Shown here piece by piece: positions 25,762 through 34,871 of a DNA stretch of 64,000 bases. The DNA is taken from positions 1,240,001 to 1,304,000 of the forward strand of contig CP136945.1 of assembly GCA_041530395.1 (NCBI GenBank), given 5' to 3'. The DNA is from Thermosynechococcaceae cyanobacterium Okahandja (GTDB lineage Bacteria > Cyanobacteriota > Cyanobacteriia > Thermosynechococcales > Thermosynechococcaceae). The notes under the pieces are model-generated. The model ran no database searches, was not told the origin of the DNA, and saw only the letters and a list, made by a program, of their open reading frames with translations. The translations under genes were made by a program, and so were the position numbers. How positions within the stretch are numbered: position 1 is the first letter of the stretch; each line of letters begins with the position of its first letter.

Positions 25762-26529
25762 CTAGTAAAACATGGGCAAGTGGGGGTAGATGGCATCCCA
25801 AACCGGGCGGAGGGGACTCCATGGCCCTAACCCCATCACACCACAGGCCAGAATCATCACCCCACTCGTCCATGCCCAGAACCGCGCTGAGAGCCGTGCC
25901 TGATCTTGCTGCCGGTGCAGTACCTCAAGGGCGTGTTCCAATGTGGCAATGACGGTGTTCCGCTCCTGAAGATGGGCATGGCAGGACTGAAGCTGCGTTT
26001 CCTGCTCCGTATGGACCTGTTGCAGTGTGGCAAGGGCGGCAGACTGCTGGTGATACGCCTCTTCCATCGCTGCACTTTGCTGGTAGGCGGCCTCTAGTTC
26101 CGCCCGTTGGCGATCGCAGGTGTCCCGGAGGTATTCATTTTCGGCCTGGTGGCGGGCCAATTCTGCCTGTAGGTCTTGCACCTGTTGCTGGGAACGGTCA
26201 AGGGCTGCTTCTAGGGTATTTTGGTGGGCTTGAAGGTCGGTGTAGTCGGCGCTTAAGCGTTCGAGTTCAGACCGCAGGCGCTCTAGTTCTGCCGCTTGGC
26301 GATCGCGCTCGGCCTTCGTGCGTGCCACTAAGTCCCTTAGACCGGCAAGCTGTTGCTCTTGCTGGTTGACGGTTTGACGCAGGCGATCGCACTCTTTTTT
26401 CAGTCTGCTGAGGGAGCCTTCGTACCAGCCTTCCACCCAAGTGCGTAGAAAAGATAGTCCCGTAACGGTGAAGCCAATCAGGGCATAGGTGCCCAAGAGT
26501 GTGTGACCGAATGCCGACATTTGTAGCAT
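25762..26529 (-). CDS. Coiled-coil protein with two membrane segments, unknown
   Basis: 255 residues. N-terminal hydrophobic helix (HTLLGTYALIGFTVTGLSFL), a long coiled coil from about residue 40 to 205 rich in E, Q, R and L (LKKECDRLRQTVNQQEQQL and similar), and a C-terminal hydrophobic segment (SGVMILACGVMGLGPW). The predicted topology anchors a rod at both ends to the membrane. I do not recognise the family. Located just upstream of the ExbB-like gene on the same strand, 146 nt apart. Confidence 0.65.
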   Translation of the reverse strand: MLQMSAFGHTLLGTYALIGFTVTGLSFLRTWVEGWYEGSLSRLKKECDRLRQTVNQQEQQLAGLRDLVARTKAERDRQAAELERLRSELERLSADYTDLQAHQNTLEAALDRSQQQVQDLQAELARHQAENEYLRDTCDRQRAELEAAYQQSAAMEEAYHQQSAALATLQQVHTEQETQLQSCHAHLQERNTVIATLEHALEVLHRQQDQARLSARFWAWTSGVMILACGVMGLGPWSPLRPVWDAIYPHLPMFY

Positions 26530-26701
26530 AGTGATCCCCTTAATGTCTCAGTAAAAAACGCCGCACTCAAGCATGGTACCAGTAGTTTCTGTTTCTCTAT
26601 AGACGTATCCTTGGCGGTTTATGGCTTTATGCACCAACAAACCAAGGCTGAATGCCCTGATCTTAATAAAAGCGTATGCCAAGGTATTAGGGATGGGTCG
26701 C

Positions 26702-28009
26702 TTACTTGGGCACGGCTGCGGTCAGCACTTCGCAGCCCGTCTCCGTAACAAGGACATCGTCTTCAATGCGCACGCCAATGCCGCGCCAGCGATCGCTAAT
26801 CTCGGGTTGTCCTTCGGCGGGCGTTGCCTCCGGGTGAATGTAGATGCCGGGTTCAACGGTGAGCACTTGGCCGGGTTGCAGGGTCACCCACGTCTCTTTG
26901 GTGTGCTTATACAGCCCCACATCGTGGACATCGAGACCTAGCCAGTGACCGGTGCCGTGCATAAAAAAGGTGCGGTACGCTTGGGTGTTCGTCTCCTTCC
27001 CCTCGTTAATGAGGCGGTCAATGTCCCCTTGCAGCAACCCCAGATCCACTAACCCTTCAACAATCACGCGCACTGCCGCATCGTGAATTTGGTTATAGGT
27101 GTGGCTAGGTTTAACGGCTGCGATCGCCGCCTGCTGCGCCGCCAGCACGAGGTCATAAATGGCCTTTTGCTCCCCAGTCAACGCGCCACTGACGGCAAAG
27201 GTGCGGGTAACATCGGCATTGTAGTAGTGGTAGGCACAGCCCGCATCAATGAGCAGCAGATCCCCCGCTTGCAGTTGCCGCTGGTTTTGGGTGTAGTGCA
27301 ACACACAGGCATTGGGTCCCGAGGCCACAATCGAGGGGTAGGCAGGGCCATCCCCACCGCTACGGCGAAAGATATGTTCCATCTCCGCCTGAATTTCGTA
27401 CTCCCAGCGGCCGGGGGCGGCAATCTCTTTGGCGCGTTGGTGGGCTTCAACCGTGATGGCGATCGCCCGCCGGATCAGTTCCAGTTCCCCTGCCGACTTA
27501 ATTTGTCGCATCGGTGCCAGAATCAGACTGGGGTCGGCAATGGTGCGCGGCCCCGTTCCCCGCTTGGGTAGGGTTGCCAGCAGGCGCTGATAATGCTGCA
27601 GAATGCGCTGGTTAAACGCCTCGTGATGGCCAAAGTGATAGTAGAGAGTCTCCCCGGTTTCCAAATAGCGGGGCAGGTACTGCTCTAGCTCACCGATGGG
27701 ATAGACCGCATCTGCTCCCAACTGCTCCTTGGCCGCTTCCACGCCCAAGCGTGCCCCCGTCCAAATTTCTTGGCTGAGATCCTTGGGCTGCACAAAGAGA
27801 ATATAGCGGTGCTCAGGGTGGTTGGGGGCAAAAACGGCTACGGCCTCCGGCTCGTTAAACCCCGTCAAGTAGTAAAAATTACTCTCTTGGCGAAAGTTAT
27901 AGTCCACATCGTTGTGCATGATGGCGCGGGGCGCACTGCAGAAGACAGCCACACCGGTACCCAATTTTTCCAAAAATTGCTGCTGCCGCTGCCGATACTC
28001 TGCTTCCAT
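26702..28009 (-). CDS. pepP: Xaa-Pro aminopeptidase (aminopeptidase P)
   Basis: 435 residues. N-terminal AMP-N domain with NDVDYNFRQESNFYYLTGF, C-terminal pita-bread domain with metal ligands in LLIDAGCAYHYYNADVTRTF (Asp, Asp), FFMHGTGHWLGLDVHD (His), VEPGIYI (Glu) and GVRIEDDVLVT (Glu). It removes the N-terminal residue before proline using two Mn2+. Standalone gene. Confidence 0.93.
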   Translation of the reverse strand: MEAEYRQRQQQFLEKLGTGVAVFCSAPRAIMHNDVDYNFRQESNFYYLTGFNEPEAVAVFAPNHPEHRYILFVQPKDLSQEIWTGARLGVEAAKEQLGADAVYPIGELEQYLPRYLETGETLYYHFGHHEAFNQRILQHYQRLLATLPKRGTGPRTIADPSLILAPMRQIKSAGELELIRRAIAITVEAHQRAKEIAAPGRWEYEIQAEMEHIFRRSGGDGPAYPSIVASGPNACVLHYTQNQRQLQAGDLLLIDAGCAYHYYNADVTRTFAVSGALTGEQKAIYDLVLAAQQAAIAAVKPSHTYNQIHDAAVRVIVEGLVDLGLLQGDIDRLINEGKETNTQAYRTFFMHGTGHWLGLDVHDVGLYKHTKETWVTLQPGQVLTVEPGIYIHPEATPAEGQPEISDRWRGIGVRIEDDVLVTETGCEVLTAAVPK

Positions 28010-28048
28010 CGCGCCCTAGGCCATGTGAACTAGGTAATGTGAAGGTGG

Positions 28049-28386
28049 TGGGGGCGGAGGGACTTGAACCCTCACGACTTGTTTAAGGTCAACGGATTTT
28101 CATCCTCCTGCCGCTTTCGCGACCACCCAAGGGTGTTGAGGATTGGACTCTCCCTTTACCCGCGTAGTCGAACTACGGTAGGGTAGCTCCCGTCGAGTCT
28201 CTGCACCTTCCGCATCTACCGAGATCATGGCGCGATCGCCCCCCGAGATGCGGCTTGGCTCAGGATTGCCATATCTGCCAAGGGCAAACGTAGGTTTCCC
28301 TGAGTTTGAGAGCCGTCACTTAATAGATTTCTCTACTAAGGCTCAATTACTTAAGTCCGCAGCGTCTACCATTCCGCCACGCCCCC
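28049..28386 (-). tRNA. tRNA-Leu (anticodon TAA) interrupted by a group I intron
   Basis: Minus strand. 5' exon 28386-28353 (GGGGGCG acceptor, D arm, ends GGACTT) and 3' exon 28100-28049 (starts AAAATCCG, long variable arm TGAC...GTCG, T arm GTTCAAGTCCC, acceptor CGCCCCC plus A). Splicing gives an 86 nt tRNA with anticodon loop CTTAAAA, anticodon TAA. CCA is not encoded. The interruption after the wobble T of the anticodon is the classic cyanobacterial and chloroplast position. Confidence 0.95.
28101..28352 (-). ncRNA. Self-splicing group I intron of tRNA-Leu(UAA)
   Basis: 252 nt with no ORF. It begins AAGTAATTGAGCC and ends in G. Conserved core elements read on the minus strand: AACTCAGGGAAACCTA and AATCCTGAGCCAAGCC (P4/P5 side) and GTGCAGAGACTCGACGGGA (P7/P3 side). 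This is the ancient cyanobacterial tRNA-Leu intron studied in Anabaena. One loop carries a GCGATCGC palindrome. Confidence 0.93.
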
Positions 28387-28398
28387 TTAAGTACCGTT

Positions 28399-28428
28399 AC
28401 TATACCACCTTGGTTCAGGGGGATGCAA
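28399..28428 (-). promoter_or_regulatory. Promoter of tRNA-Leu
   Basis: On the minus strand TTGCAT (28428-28423), an 18 nt spacer and TATAGT (28404-28399), with the tRNA 5' end 12 nt beyond the -10 box. A close sigma-70 match. It lies in the 49 nt between the end of the aldehyde dehydrogenase gene and the tRNA. Confidence 0.65.
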
Positions 28429-28435
28429 TTGACCC

Positions 28436-30073
28436 TTAACCCCGCAGCGCCGCCCAAAACACCCGCAACCAACTCAGGGGATTGCCGCCAGCATAAATAT
28501 CCATAACCGCCTGAGCCAGTTGCGGCAGCCGCCGGTGCCCATAGAACCACGGTGGCGTGACGGGTAACCGAAAAGGTGCGCGAATCACGGCTTTTTCCGG
28601 GTAATCGAACAAAAAGCTATTGTGAACCACCCCCACCCCGGAACCAATCGCCGCTGGCCGATGCCCCGGAAATGCCCCCCAAGGGGTGCAGCCCAAGCCA
28701 TTCCCCAAGGAGACCCAAGCATTGATGGCGATCGAGCCATAGCGCAGTTCAGCAATGGCCTGATTCAGGGCCTCACGCTCTTGGCTCTCGGTGCGCGGAT
28801 CAATCATTACCGTGCAGCCCAACGTACCCCAAAGCTGCTCATTGGCAAAGGGAACCGCCATGGCCAAAAAATCCCGCGCCGTGCGGCTGGGCAGTTGCAC
28901 CTCCGCCAATAGGCCGCAGAACACCTCCTCCTGAAAAATACGGGGGTTGGCGGTGGGGGTTAGCCCTTCAATGAACGTCCAGGGAATGGTGCCAGCCACC
29001 TTCCGAGAGAGCACCGTCGCCTGTGGATAGTCCGCAAGGAATGATTCATAGCGGGCGATCGCCCCCGGATAGTAGGCCGGTCGGGGGGGAATAGCCTGTA
29101 ACTGTTCCTTGAGTGCTTGCAAAAATGCCTGCCGCTGCGGCCACCCCTCCGCCGTCACCAGAATCTGAGCGGCAATGCAGTTAAAGCTGGCGTTATGGAC
29201 AAGGGCACTGGCCACGTGGCGCGCTTGGTACGCCAGTTCTGCGGCTGACCAAGTTCCGGGCACTATCAGCATAGGGGTTACATTTCCCAATTCTGCCGTC
29301 ACCGGCGTAGTCAAAGGAGGTTGCGCCCCATCGGTGGGCGGGGTTGATCCCCACACCAGCCGATTGTAGGTGTGGTGCGACCCGGTAATGTGGATGTGCT
29401 GCGTCAGGGGATGATGACATAAGGCCTCCCCTACTGCCGCGTCCCCGGTCACAATCTCGAAAAAGCCCGCCTCAATCAGGGGTGCACACACCCGGCGGAA
29501 ACAGTCCGTCAAGGGGTCGAGGAGCGGATTCATTTTCAGCAGCGCCACCCGATTCGCCACCACCAGTTGGTAGAGGGCATCTGCCAAGCACAACGAGGTA
29601 ATGTTTCCGGCTCCTAAAACAACTGCCACCCCCGGCGGTGGGGGATTGCGGTACGCCGCGCCTTGGCTGGCGGGTTGATTGGGCTGGAGCCACACTTGGG
29701 CACTCACCCCAAACCAGAGCAGCCGCTCCTGCCAGTTGCGGGGCAGAATGTGAGCCACTTGCTGTCCTGTTACGCTCGTTTGCCACTGGGGTACCGGCGG
29801 CACCGCCTCATGCCGCAGGGCATGGATGTAGTGATCCAGCTTGAGAATGAACCCGAGGGGGCCGGTTGTCCACTCCTCACCCGCCCACTCGCCTGTGGGG
29901 TCAATCCCCTTGATCTGACACGCTAGGGTAACCCACGCTTGGGCATGGTGACGGGTTAAGGTTTTGATGCGCTTCAGGTAGGGGATGCGGTCTTTGGGGG
30001 GCAGTTGCTGCCATGCGCTGGCCTGCTGATGTAACCGCGCCAGTTCGCTGCTGGTTGATGCCGAAAGCGTCAT
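28436..30073 (-). CDS. Aldehyde dehydrogenase superfamily protein
   Basis: 545 residues. ALDH fold features: NPPPPGVAVVLGAGNITSLC (cofactor-binding strand and turn), ALLKMNPL, HITGSHHTYNRLVWG, VTAELGNVTPMLIVPG (general-base Glu region) and SALVHNASFNCIAAQILV with the catalytic Cys. The C-terminal RIFQEEVFCGLLAEV replaces the usual EEIFGPV. It is divergent from standard ALDHs; the N-terminal 90 residues are unusual. The substrate is unknown. Divergent from sufC. Confidence 0.75.
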   Translation of the reverse strand: MTLSASTSSELARLHQQASAWQQLPPKDRIPYLKRIKTLTRHHAQAWVTLACQIKGIDPTGEWAGEEWTTGPLGFILKLDHYIHALRHEAVPPVPQWQTSVTGQQVAHILPRNWQERLLWFGVSAQVWLQPNQPASQGAAYRNPPPPGVAVVLGAGNITSLCLADALYQLVVANRVALLKMNPLLDPLTDCFRRVCAPLIEAGFFEIVTGDAAVGEALCHHPLTQHIHITGSHHTYNRLVWGSTPPTDGAQPPLTTPVTAELGNVTPMLIVPGTWSAAELAYQARHVASALVHNASFNCIAAQILVTAEGWPQRQAFLQALKEQLQAIPPRPAYYPGAIARYESFLADYPQATVLSRKVAGTIPWTFIEGLTPTANPRIFQEEVFCGLLAEVQLPSRTARDFLAMAVPFANEQLWGTLGCTVMIDPRTESQEREALNQAIAELRYGSIAINAWVSLGNGLGCTPWGAFPGHRPAAIGSGVGVVHNSFLFDYPEKAVIRAPFRLPVTPPWFYGHRRLPQLAQAVMDIYAGGNPLSWLRVFWAALRG

Positions 30074-30249
30074 AGGGGGCTGAGTGTGCCTGAGACAACT
30101 TGAGTACTACTATCGCGCTCCTAGGAGCATCCACGCAACAATCCTTAATGATTTGTGGCGCAACATCCCAATCGATTCAGGGCAACCTGCTGCGTTACAT
30201 TAGGGGAAGTAGCCACTTATCACCAGCAGCCACAGTATGGAGGTACGGC

Positions 30250-31032
30250 GTGATTCGTCCGGACAGTGAAGTCATCTTAGAGGTGCGCAACCTCACCGCG
30301 AATGTAGAGGACACACCCATTCTCAAGGGATTGAACTTAACTATTCGTGCGGGCGAAATCCATGCCATTATGGGCCCCAATGGGTCTGGCAAAAGTACCT
30401 TCTCGAAAATTTTAGCGGGGCACCCGGACTACACCGTTACCGGTGGCGAGGTTCGCTATCAGGGACGCAATCTCCTGGAGTTGCCGCCGGAGGAACGAGC
30501 CCGGGAGGGGGTGTTCCTTGCCTTTCAGTACCCCCTCGAGATTCCGGGGGTCAGTAACCTAGATTTTTTACGGGTGGCCTACAACGCCAAGCAAAAGCAC
30601 CTAGGTCGCGAAGAACTGGATGCCTTTGACTTTGATGACTTGGTGCGCCAGAAAATTGAGCTGGTGAAGTTGGGGGATAGCTTCCTGCAGCGGGGGGTGA
30701 ATGAAGGGTTCTCGGGGGGCGAGAAAAAGCGCAACGAGATTTTGCAGATGGCTTTGCTAGAGCCGACCCTTGCCATTCTGGATGAAACCGACTCTGGCTT
30801 AGATATTGACGCGCTGCGGATTGTGGCAAATGGGGTGAACCAACTCACCACCCCGAATAACTGCATTTTGCTGATTACCCACTATCAACGGCTGCTGGAC
30901 TACATTGTGCCGGACTATGTCCATGTGATGGAGGCGGGGCGGATTGTGCTCACCGGCGGGAAGGAACTGGCGCTAGAACTGGAAGCCCGTGGCTATGATT
31001 GGGTGCGCGAGGAGGAGGTGGCTACCCCATGA
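30250..31032 (+). CDS. sufC: Fe-S cluster assembly ATPase SufC
   Basis: 260 residues from a GTG at 30250, preceded by GGAGG at 7 nt; the open frame extends upstream to 30100 but without support. ABC ATPase: Walker [16 protein letters not shown], SufC-type signature [17 protein letters not shown], Walker [21 protein letters not shown]-loop ITHYQRLL. SufC drives the SufBCD scaffold. sufD follows with a 4 nt overlap. No sufB upstream and no sufS downstream, unlike the usual sufBCDS order. Confidence 0.95.
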   Translation: MIRPDSEVILEVRNLTANVEDTPILKGLNLTIRAGEIHAIMGPNGSGKSTFSKILAGHPDYTVTGGEVRYQGRNLLELPPEERAREGVFLAFQYPLEIPGVSNLDFLRVAYNAKQKHLGREELDAFDFDDLVRQKIELVKLGDSFLQRGVNEGFSGGEKKRNEILQMALLEPTLAILDETDSGLDIDALRIVANGVNQLTTPNNCILLITHYQRLLDYIVPDYVHVMEAGRIVLTGGKELALELEARGYDWVREEEVATP

Positions 31033-32321
31033 CGATTACGGTTGCGGCAAACTCGGATCAGGCGGATCTGCCCCTTGTGCCCACCCAAAATGATCTAGGT
31101 CATCTGCTTTCTCTTGCGCCCGCGCTACAGGTGCCTAGCTTGGCTCCCCTGCGACAGACGGCAGTCGATCGCCTACGGCAGCAGCACCTACCCACCCCCC
31201 GAGATGAAGAGTGGCGCTTTACGGATTTATCGCGGTTGCGATCGCGATCGTTTCAGCCCCCCATTCCCCCCCTTGCGCCGGAGGTGGTGGCGGAAGTCCA
31301 ACACATCCTCTGCGAGCGTGCCTTTGCCACAGTGGCACAGGTGGTTCTTATTGATGGCTACTATTGCCGCGACCTGTCCCGCTTTAGCTCAGAGAGCGTG
31401 CAAATGGTGACGCCCAGCAAAGACGTGGGCAGCATTGTGCCCTCAGAGGTTTTCAGCGACCTAAACACGGCGCTGTTGGCGGAGGTCATGGCCTTACGCT
31501 TAGCGGGGGCTATTGCAGATCCCATTGAAATTTTCTACGTCAGCACGCGGCAGCAGCAGAGTGTGGTTACCCCCCGCCTGTGGGTTGAGGTAACGGCCAA
31601 TACCCAAGCTACCCTCATTGAGCGATACCTCTCCCTGACGGGCGATCAGCAATTCACCAATAGTGTGACTGAAATCCAGCTTGGGGCGAATGCCCGGCTT
31701 GAGCATGTGCGAATTCAACACCAGTCGCCCGCAGCGATTCATATAGGCTACACCGCCGTGCGGCAAGAGCGGGATAGCCATTATTCCGGCCATGCGGTTG
31801 ATCTGGGCAGTACCCTCAGCCGTCACCACTGGTACATTCAGGCCATCGGCACCGGCACCACGACCCGCCTAAAAAGTCTGGCCATTGGCATGGCGGATCA
31901 GATTGTGGATACCCACTCCGCAGTGCTGTTCCATGCCCCCCACGGCCAGAGTAAACAAGTCCACAAGTGCATCCTCGGCGATCGCGCCCACGGCATCTTT
32001 AACGGCAAAGTGGTTGTCCCCCAGCAGGCGCAACTCACCGATGCCAGCCAACTCAATCGGACGCTGCTCCTCTCGGCGAAGGCACGGGTAGATACCAAAC
32101 CCCAACTGGAAATTGTGGCCGATAACGTCAAGTGCTCCCATGGGGCAACGGTGAGTCAACTGGCAGCTGAAGACATTTTTTATCTGCGCAGTCGCGGTCT
32201 CGATGAAGTTCAGGCGCGGGATCTGTTGGTGAAAGCCTTTGCCCTTGAGCAGTTGGCCGACCTGAACCCTGACCCCCTGCGGCAGGAGCTAGAGGAAGCC
32301 CTACTGGCCAAATTACGCTAG
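31029..32321 (+). CDS. sufD: Fe-S cluster assembly protein SufD
   Basis: 430 residues from ATG 31029, overlapping the sufC stop as ATGA. SufB/D-type beta-helix with [70 protein letters not shown] and the C-terminal [22 protein letters not shown]-terminal [12 protein letters not shown] is typical for SufD. Partners SufB and SufC. Confidence 0.95.
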   Translation: MTITVAANSDQADLPLVPTQNDLGHLLSLAPALQVPSLAPLRQTAVDRLRQQHLPTPRDEEWRFTDLSRLRSRSFQPPIPPLAPEVVAEVQHILCERAFATVAQVVLIDGYYCRDLSRFSSESVQMVTPSKDVGSIVPSEVFSDLNTALLAEVMALRLAGAIADPIEIFYVSTRQQQSVVTPRLWVEVTANTQATLIERYLSLTGDQQFTNSVTEIQLGANARLEHVRIQHQSPAAIHIGYTAVRQERDSHYSGHAVDLGSTLSRHHWYIQAIGTGTTTRLKSLAIGMADQIVDTHSAVLFHAPHGQSKQVHKCILGDRAHGIFNGKVVVPQQAQLTDASQLNRTLLLSAKARVDTKPQLEIVADNVKCSHGATVSQLAAEDIFYLRSRGLDEVQARDLLVKAFALEQLADLNPDPLRQELEEALLAKLR

Positions 32322-32337
32322 GGAGAGGCTCCGGAGT

Positions 32338-32937
32338 ATGGCGGCGACGACCCCACCGCTGCAAATTTTGGATTTGGGGGGTGAGATCCTTTTATTTCAG
32401 GCCTTAATTCCACCGGATCACTGCCAGCAGATTATTCAAACGGCAGAGGCGGCGGGCTTTGACGATGCCCAAATTCTCATGGGCACGGTGGATCAGGCGG
32501 TGCGGGGTGGCAGTCTGGTACGCTTTGACCCCCACCACACCCAGCAGGCCGTCAGTCGTCAATTGCTGCTGCAACACACCCAAACGATTCAAATTGTCCT
32601 GTACCAACACTACGGTATTCGCTTTCCGAACGTGGAAAACTTTTCGATTCTGCGCTATCACGAGGGAGAAGGGTACCGCCGCCATGTGGATAACCTGCTG
32701 TTGGCCAGCCGCCAAATGGAACTGCAACAGGGCATCCCCACCCGCGATGTCAGCCTTGTGGGGTATCTCAACGATGGGTTTGAGGGAGGCGAAACTTACT
32801 TTGATCGCCAAGGGGTCAAGGTAAGTCCGCGGGCGGGAGATGTGGTGGTGTTTCCCGCCTACTATACCCATCCCCACGCGGCCCTGCCGGTACGGCGCGG
32901 TACCAAGTACGCCTTTGCTACGTGGTTATTCTACTAG
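32338..32937 (+). CDS. 2OG-Fe(II) oxygenase (prolyl 4-hydroxylase-like)
   Basis: 199 residues. Double-stranded beta-helix core with iron ligands in YRRHVDN (HxD) and THPHAALPV (distal His), and GTKYAFATW with the 2-oxoglutarate-binding basic residue. YLNDGFEGGETYF and SPRAGDVVVFPA are typical for the P4H/PiuC group. The substrate is unknown. 16 nt after sufD, so possibly co-transcribed. Confidence 0.82.
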   Translation: MAATTPPLQILDLGGEILLFQALIPPDHCQQIIQTAEAAGFDDAQILMGTVDQAVRGGSLVRFDPHHTQQAVSRQLLLQHTQTIQIVLYQHYGIRFPNVENFSILRYHEGEGYRRHVDNLLLASRQMELQQGIPTRDVSLVGYLNDGFEGGETYFDRQGVKVSPRAGDVVVFPAYYTHPHAALPVRRGTKYAFATWLFY

Positions 32938-32944
32938 GACGACA

Positions 32945-33478
32945 ATGGCTGAGTTCCAATTGCGGTTGAACACCTCACCCCTCATTTCAGGAACGCTGAT
33001 GGCACTGTACGCGGCCTTGACCGTGCCCTTGCCGTTCCTTGCCCAGCAAACGGCGGCACCCCTGCCCGTGGAGCTGCTGTGGGGGGCGATCGCCCTTGGG
33101 GCGGTGCTGCTGGCGGGTGCCCTCAGCCAGCGGGTTGAACTGGATTCTCAGGGGATGCGGATTACCTATCCACGCTGGGTTCCGCCCTTCTTGCGGCGAC
33201 AGTGGTCGTTGGCTTGGTCGGAGATTCAGGCCGTCCAACCCCGTAGCACCAGTCAAGGGGGGCTGGTGTATTACCTTGTCACCCCTAGCGGTCAGGCGTA
33301 CCTATTGCCCATGCGGGTGGCCGGGTTTGCCCAAATGATGCGGTGCATTGAGCAGCAAACTGGCTTAGTCACCGCCCCGATTAAACCCCTAGCGCAGCCT
33401 TGGATGTACGGCACCCTAGCCCTCTTTACGCTGCTGTTGGCGGCGGTGGACGCTTGGGTTCTGCTGAGTATGGGATAA
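32945..33478 (+). CDS. Membrane protein with PH-like domain, unknown
   Basis: 177 residues from ATG 32945. Two N-terminal hydrophobic helices (LMALYAALTVPLPFLA; LLWGAIALGAVLLAGAL), a central beta-rich part (QRVELDSQGMRITYPRW, SLAWSEIQAVQPRS, GLVYYLVTPSGQAYLLPM) like bacterial PH domains, and a C-terminal helix. Related in layout to the protein at 52505. Follows the oxygenase gene after 7 nt. Confidence 0.65.
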   Translation: MAEFQLRLNTSPLISGTLMALYAALTVPLPFLAQQTAAPLPVELLWGAIALGAVLLAGALSQRVELDSQGMRITYPRWVPPFLRRQWSLAWSEIQAVQPRSTSQGGLVYYLVTPSGQAYLLPMRVAGFAQMMRCIEQQTGLVTAPIKPLAQPWMYGTLALFTLLLAAVDAWVLLSMG

Positions 33479-33514
33479 TGGGGGCACCGCCAATTCCTAC
33501 GCGAATGTCACCCT

Positions 33515-33967
33515 ATGGTTGAGCAAACCCTATTCCCGTGGTTGCGACGGGGTCTTGTCTGTCTTCTGTTGAGTTTGCTGTGCTGGCTGAGTCTGGCTAC
33601 GGCACCGGCGATCGCTGCGATTCAGGTGCGCCTGTTTGACCTCAGTTATCACGAGTGTCCGCCCGAGGTGGGCAGTGGGGCAGTGACCCCCGGTGGCACA
33701 ACCCTTAAAGCCAACTGCTACCTAATTACGGGCAAAGCCGAAAATAAATCCGGCAAAACGGTTGTGGATGCCGATGTGTTTGGTCGCATTTACGATGCCA
33801 ATGGCAACCCGGTGATGCAAAACCGTACCCGGGTGGGTGCCATTGAGCAAATTCCCCCGGGCATCAGTGACTTTGAAATTCGCATTAGTGTGCCCTACGA
33901 CCAACCCACCCCCCTACAACTGGAGCAGTTTAAGGCCTCTGGTTTTACGGCCAAGGTGCGGGGCTAG
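33515..33967 (+). CDS. Small secreted FxLYD-like protein
   Basis: 150 residues. Signal peptide (LVCLLLSLLCWLSLATAPAIA) then IQVRLFDLSYHECPPE, a Cys pair, and GKAENKSGKTVVDADVFGRIYDANGNPV, the pattern of FxLYD-type domains. Cyanobacterial homologues are sometimes wrongly called biotin carboxylase. Probably periplasmic. Overlaps the convergent nucleosidase gene by 23 nt. Confidence 0.7.
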   Translation: MVEQTLFPWLRRGLVCLLLSLLCWLSLATAPAIAAIQVRLFDLSYHECPPEVGSGAVTPGGTTLKANCYLITGKAENKSGKTVVDADVFGRIYDANGNPVMQNRTRVGAIEQIPPGISDFEIRISVPYDQPTPLQLEQFKASGFTAKVRG

Positions 33968-34631
33968 GATCGGCCAAACAGCGGAGCACTTGGGGCGCGA
34001 TCGCCTCCAAAACCGCCAGCGCCCGCAGACTGCCCTGTACTAAGTGAACAGCAGCGAGTGGCTGACGCAGCATTGCCGCCATTAACGACCAAGGTCGCAA
34101 ATGACCCTGCGGATCAAACGCCTGAGTTAGATCCGGCAGGTCGCGATCGCCCCCATCACTCACCACCCGCACCATGGCCACAGGAATCCCCAGCGCTTGC
34201 AAATGCTCAAGTAACGGTGCCCCCTCCATATCCACCACCTCTACCCCCCACTGTTGTGCTAAGGCCTGTTTGGCCCGAGCTTGGCAAACGGTAGCCGCCG
34301 TTGTGATGGCCGTCACTCGCCGCCAGCGATCGCCCAAGCGGGCCAGCAGCTTGGCATCTAAGGGGTAAACTGCCCCGGCCTCGTCCCGGCAGGTGTCATA
34401 AACTACCACGTCTCCCGGCACATCGTGGGGGTGTAAACCGCCACACACCCCAAGCACTACCGCCACCGTCGGGGGGTCAGCAAAGGCCGTCAATAACGCT
34501 GGTGTAGTCAGGGCGGCCTTCCCCGCCCGCAGTGGAATGACCTGCCACCCAGCCAACGGGTACTGCCGTAAGCCCCGTTGTACCGCGGCGTATTCTGGCC
34601 CTTGGGGCACCAACACTAGTTGCCGATTCAT
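33945..34631 (-). CDS. Phosphorylase-superfamily (MTA/SAH nucleosidase-like) protein
   Basis: 228 residues. PNP/UDP fold signs: VAVVLGVCGGLHPHDVPGDVVVYD and VVDMEGAPLLEHL, which matches the ME-x-x-A ribose-binding motif of MTA/SAH nucleosidases, then VRVVSDGGD. Related enzymes cleave methylthioadenosine, SAH or futalosine. In cyanobacteria a homologous gene is often found near squalene/hopanoid genes, and here squalene synthase is the divergent neighbour; this link is only suggestive. Confidence 0.7.
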   Translation of the reverse strand: MNRQLVLVPQGPEYAAVQRGLRQYPLAGWQVIPLRAGKAALTTPALLTAFADPPTVAVVLGVCGGLHPHDVPGDVVVYDTCRDEAGAVYPLDAKLLARLGDRWRRVTAITTAATVCQARAKQALAQQWGVEVVDMEGAPLLEHLQALGIPVAMVRVVSDGGDRDLPDLTQAFDPQGHLRPWSLMAAMLRQPLAAVHLVQGSLRALAVLEAIAPQVLRCLADPSPAPWP

Positions 34632-34871
34632 AAACTGACCAGTCGAAAGAGTGGCACAATCGATCGTCCGCTAAGGTGAATGGGAGGCAATTTCCGCCAA
34701 ATCTGATACCGTTATTTGTTGAGCGTATGCTATTGTTCTGGCAATCAGTGGCAATTTCAATTCGCAGGTGAAAAAACTTGCTCAACTGTCACAGGCCACC
34801 TAGACAAAGAGTAATGAGTATGATAACTATAGATTCTGCTCAATCCTAATGGCCTAGGCTGTGCGTTATCA

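Noticed and set aside
30074-30249. SufR operator upstream of sufC
   Set aside because: No clear CAAC-N6-GTTG palindrome was found.
30100-30249. Long N-terminal extension of SufC
   Set aside because: The GTG at 30250 has a strong ribosome site and matches the family start.
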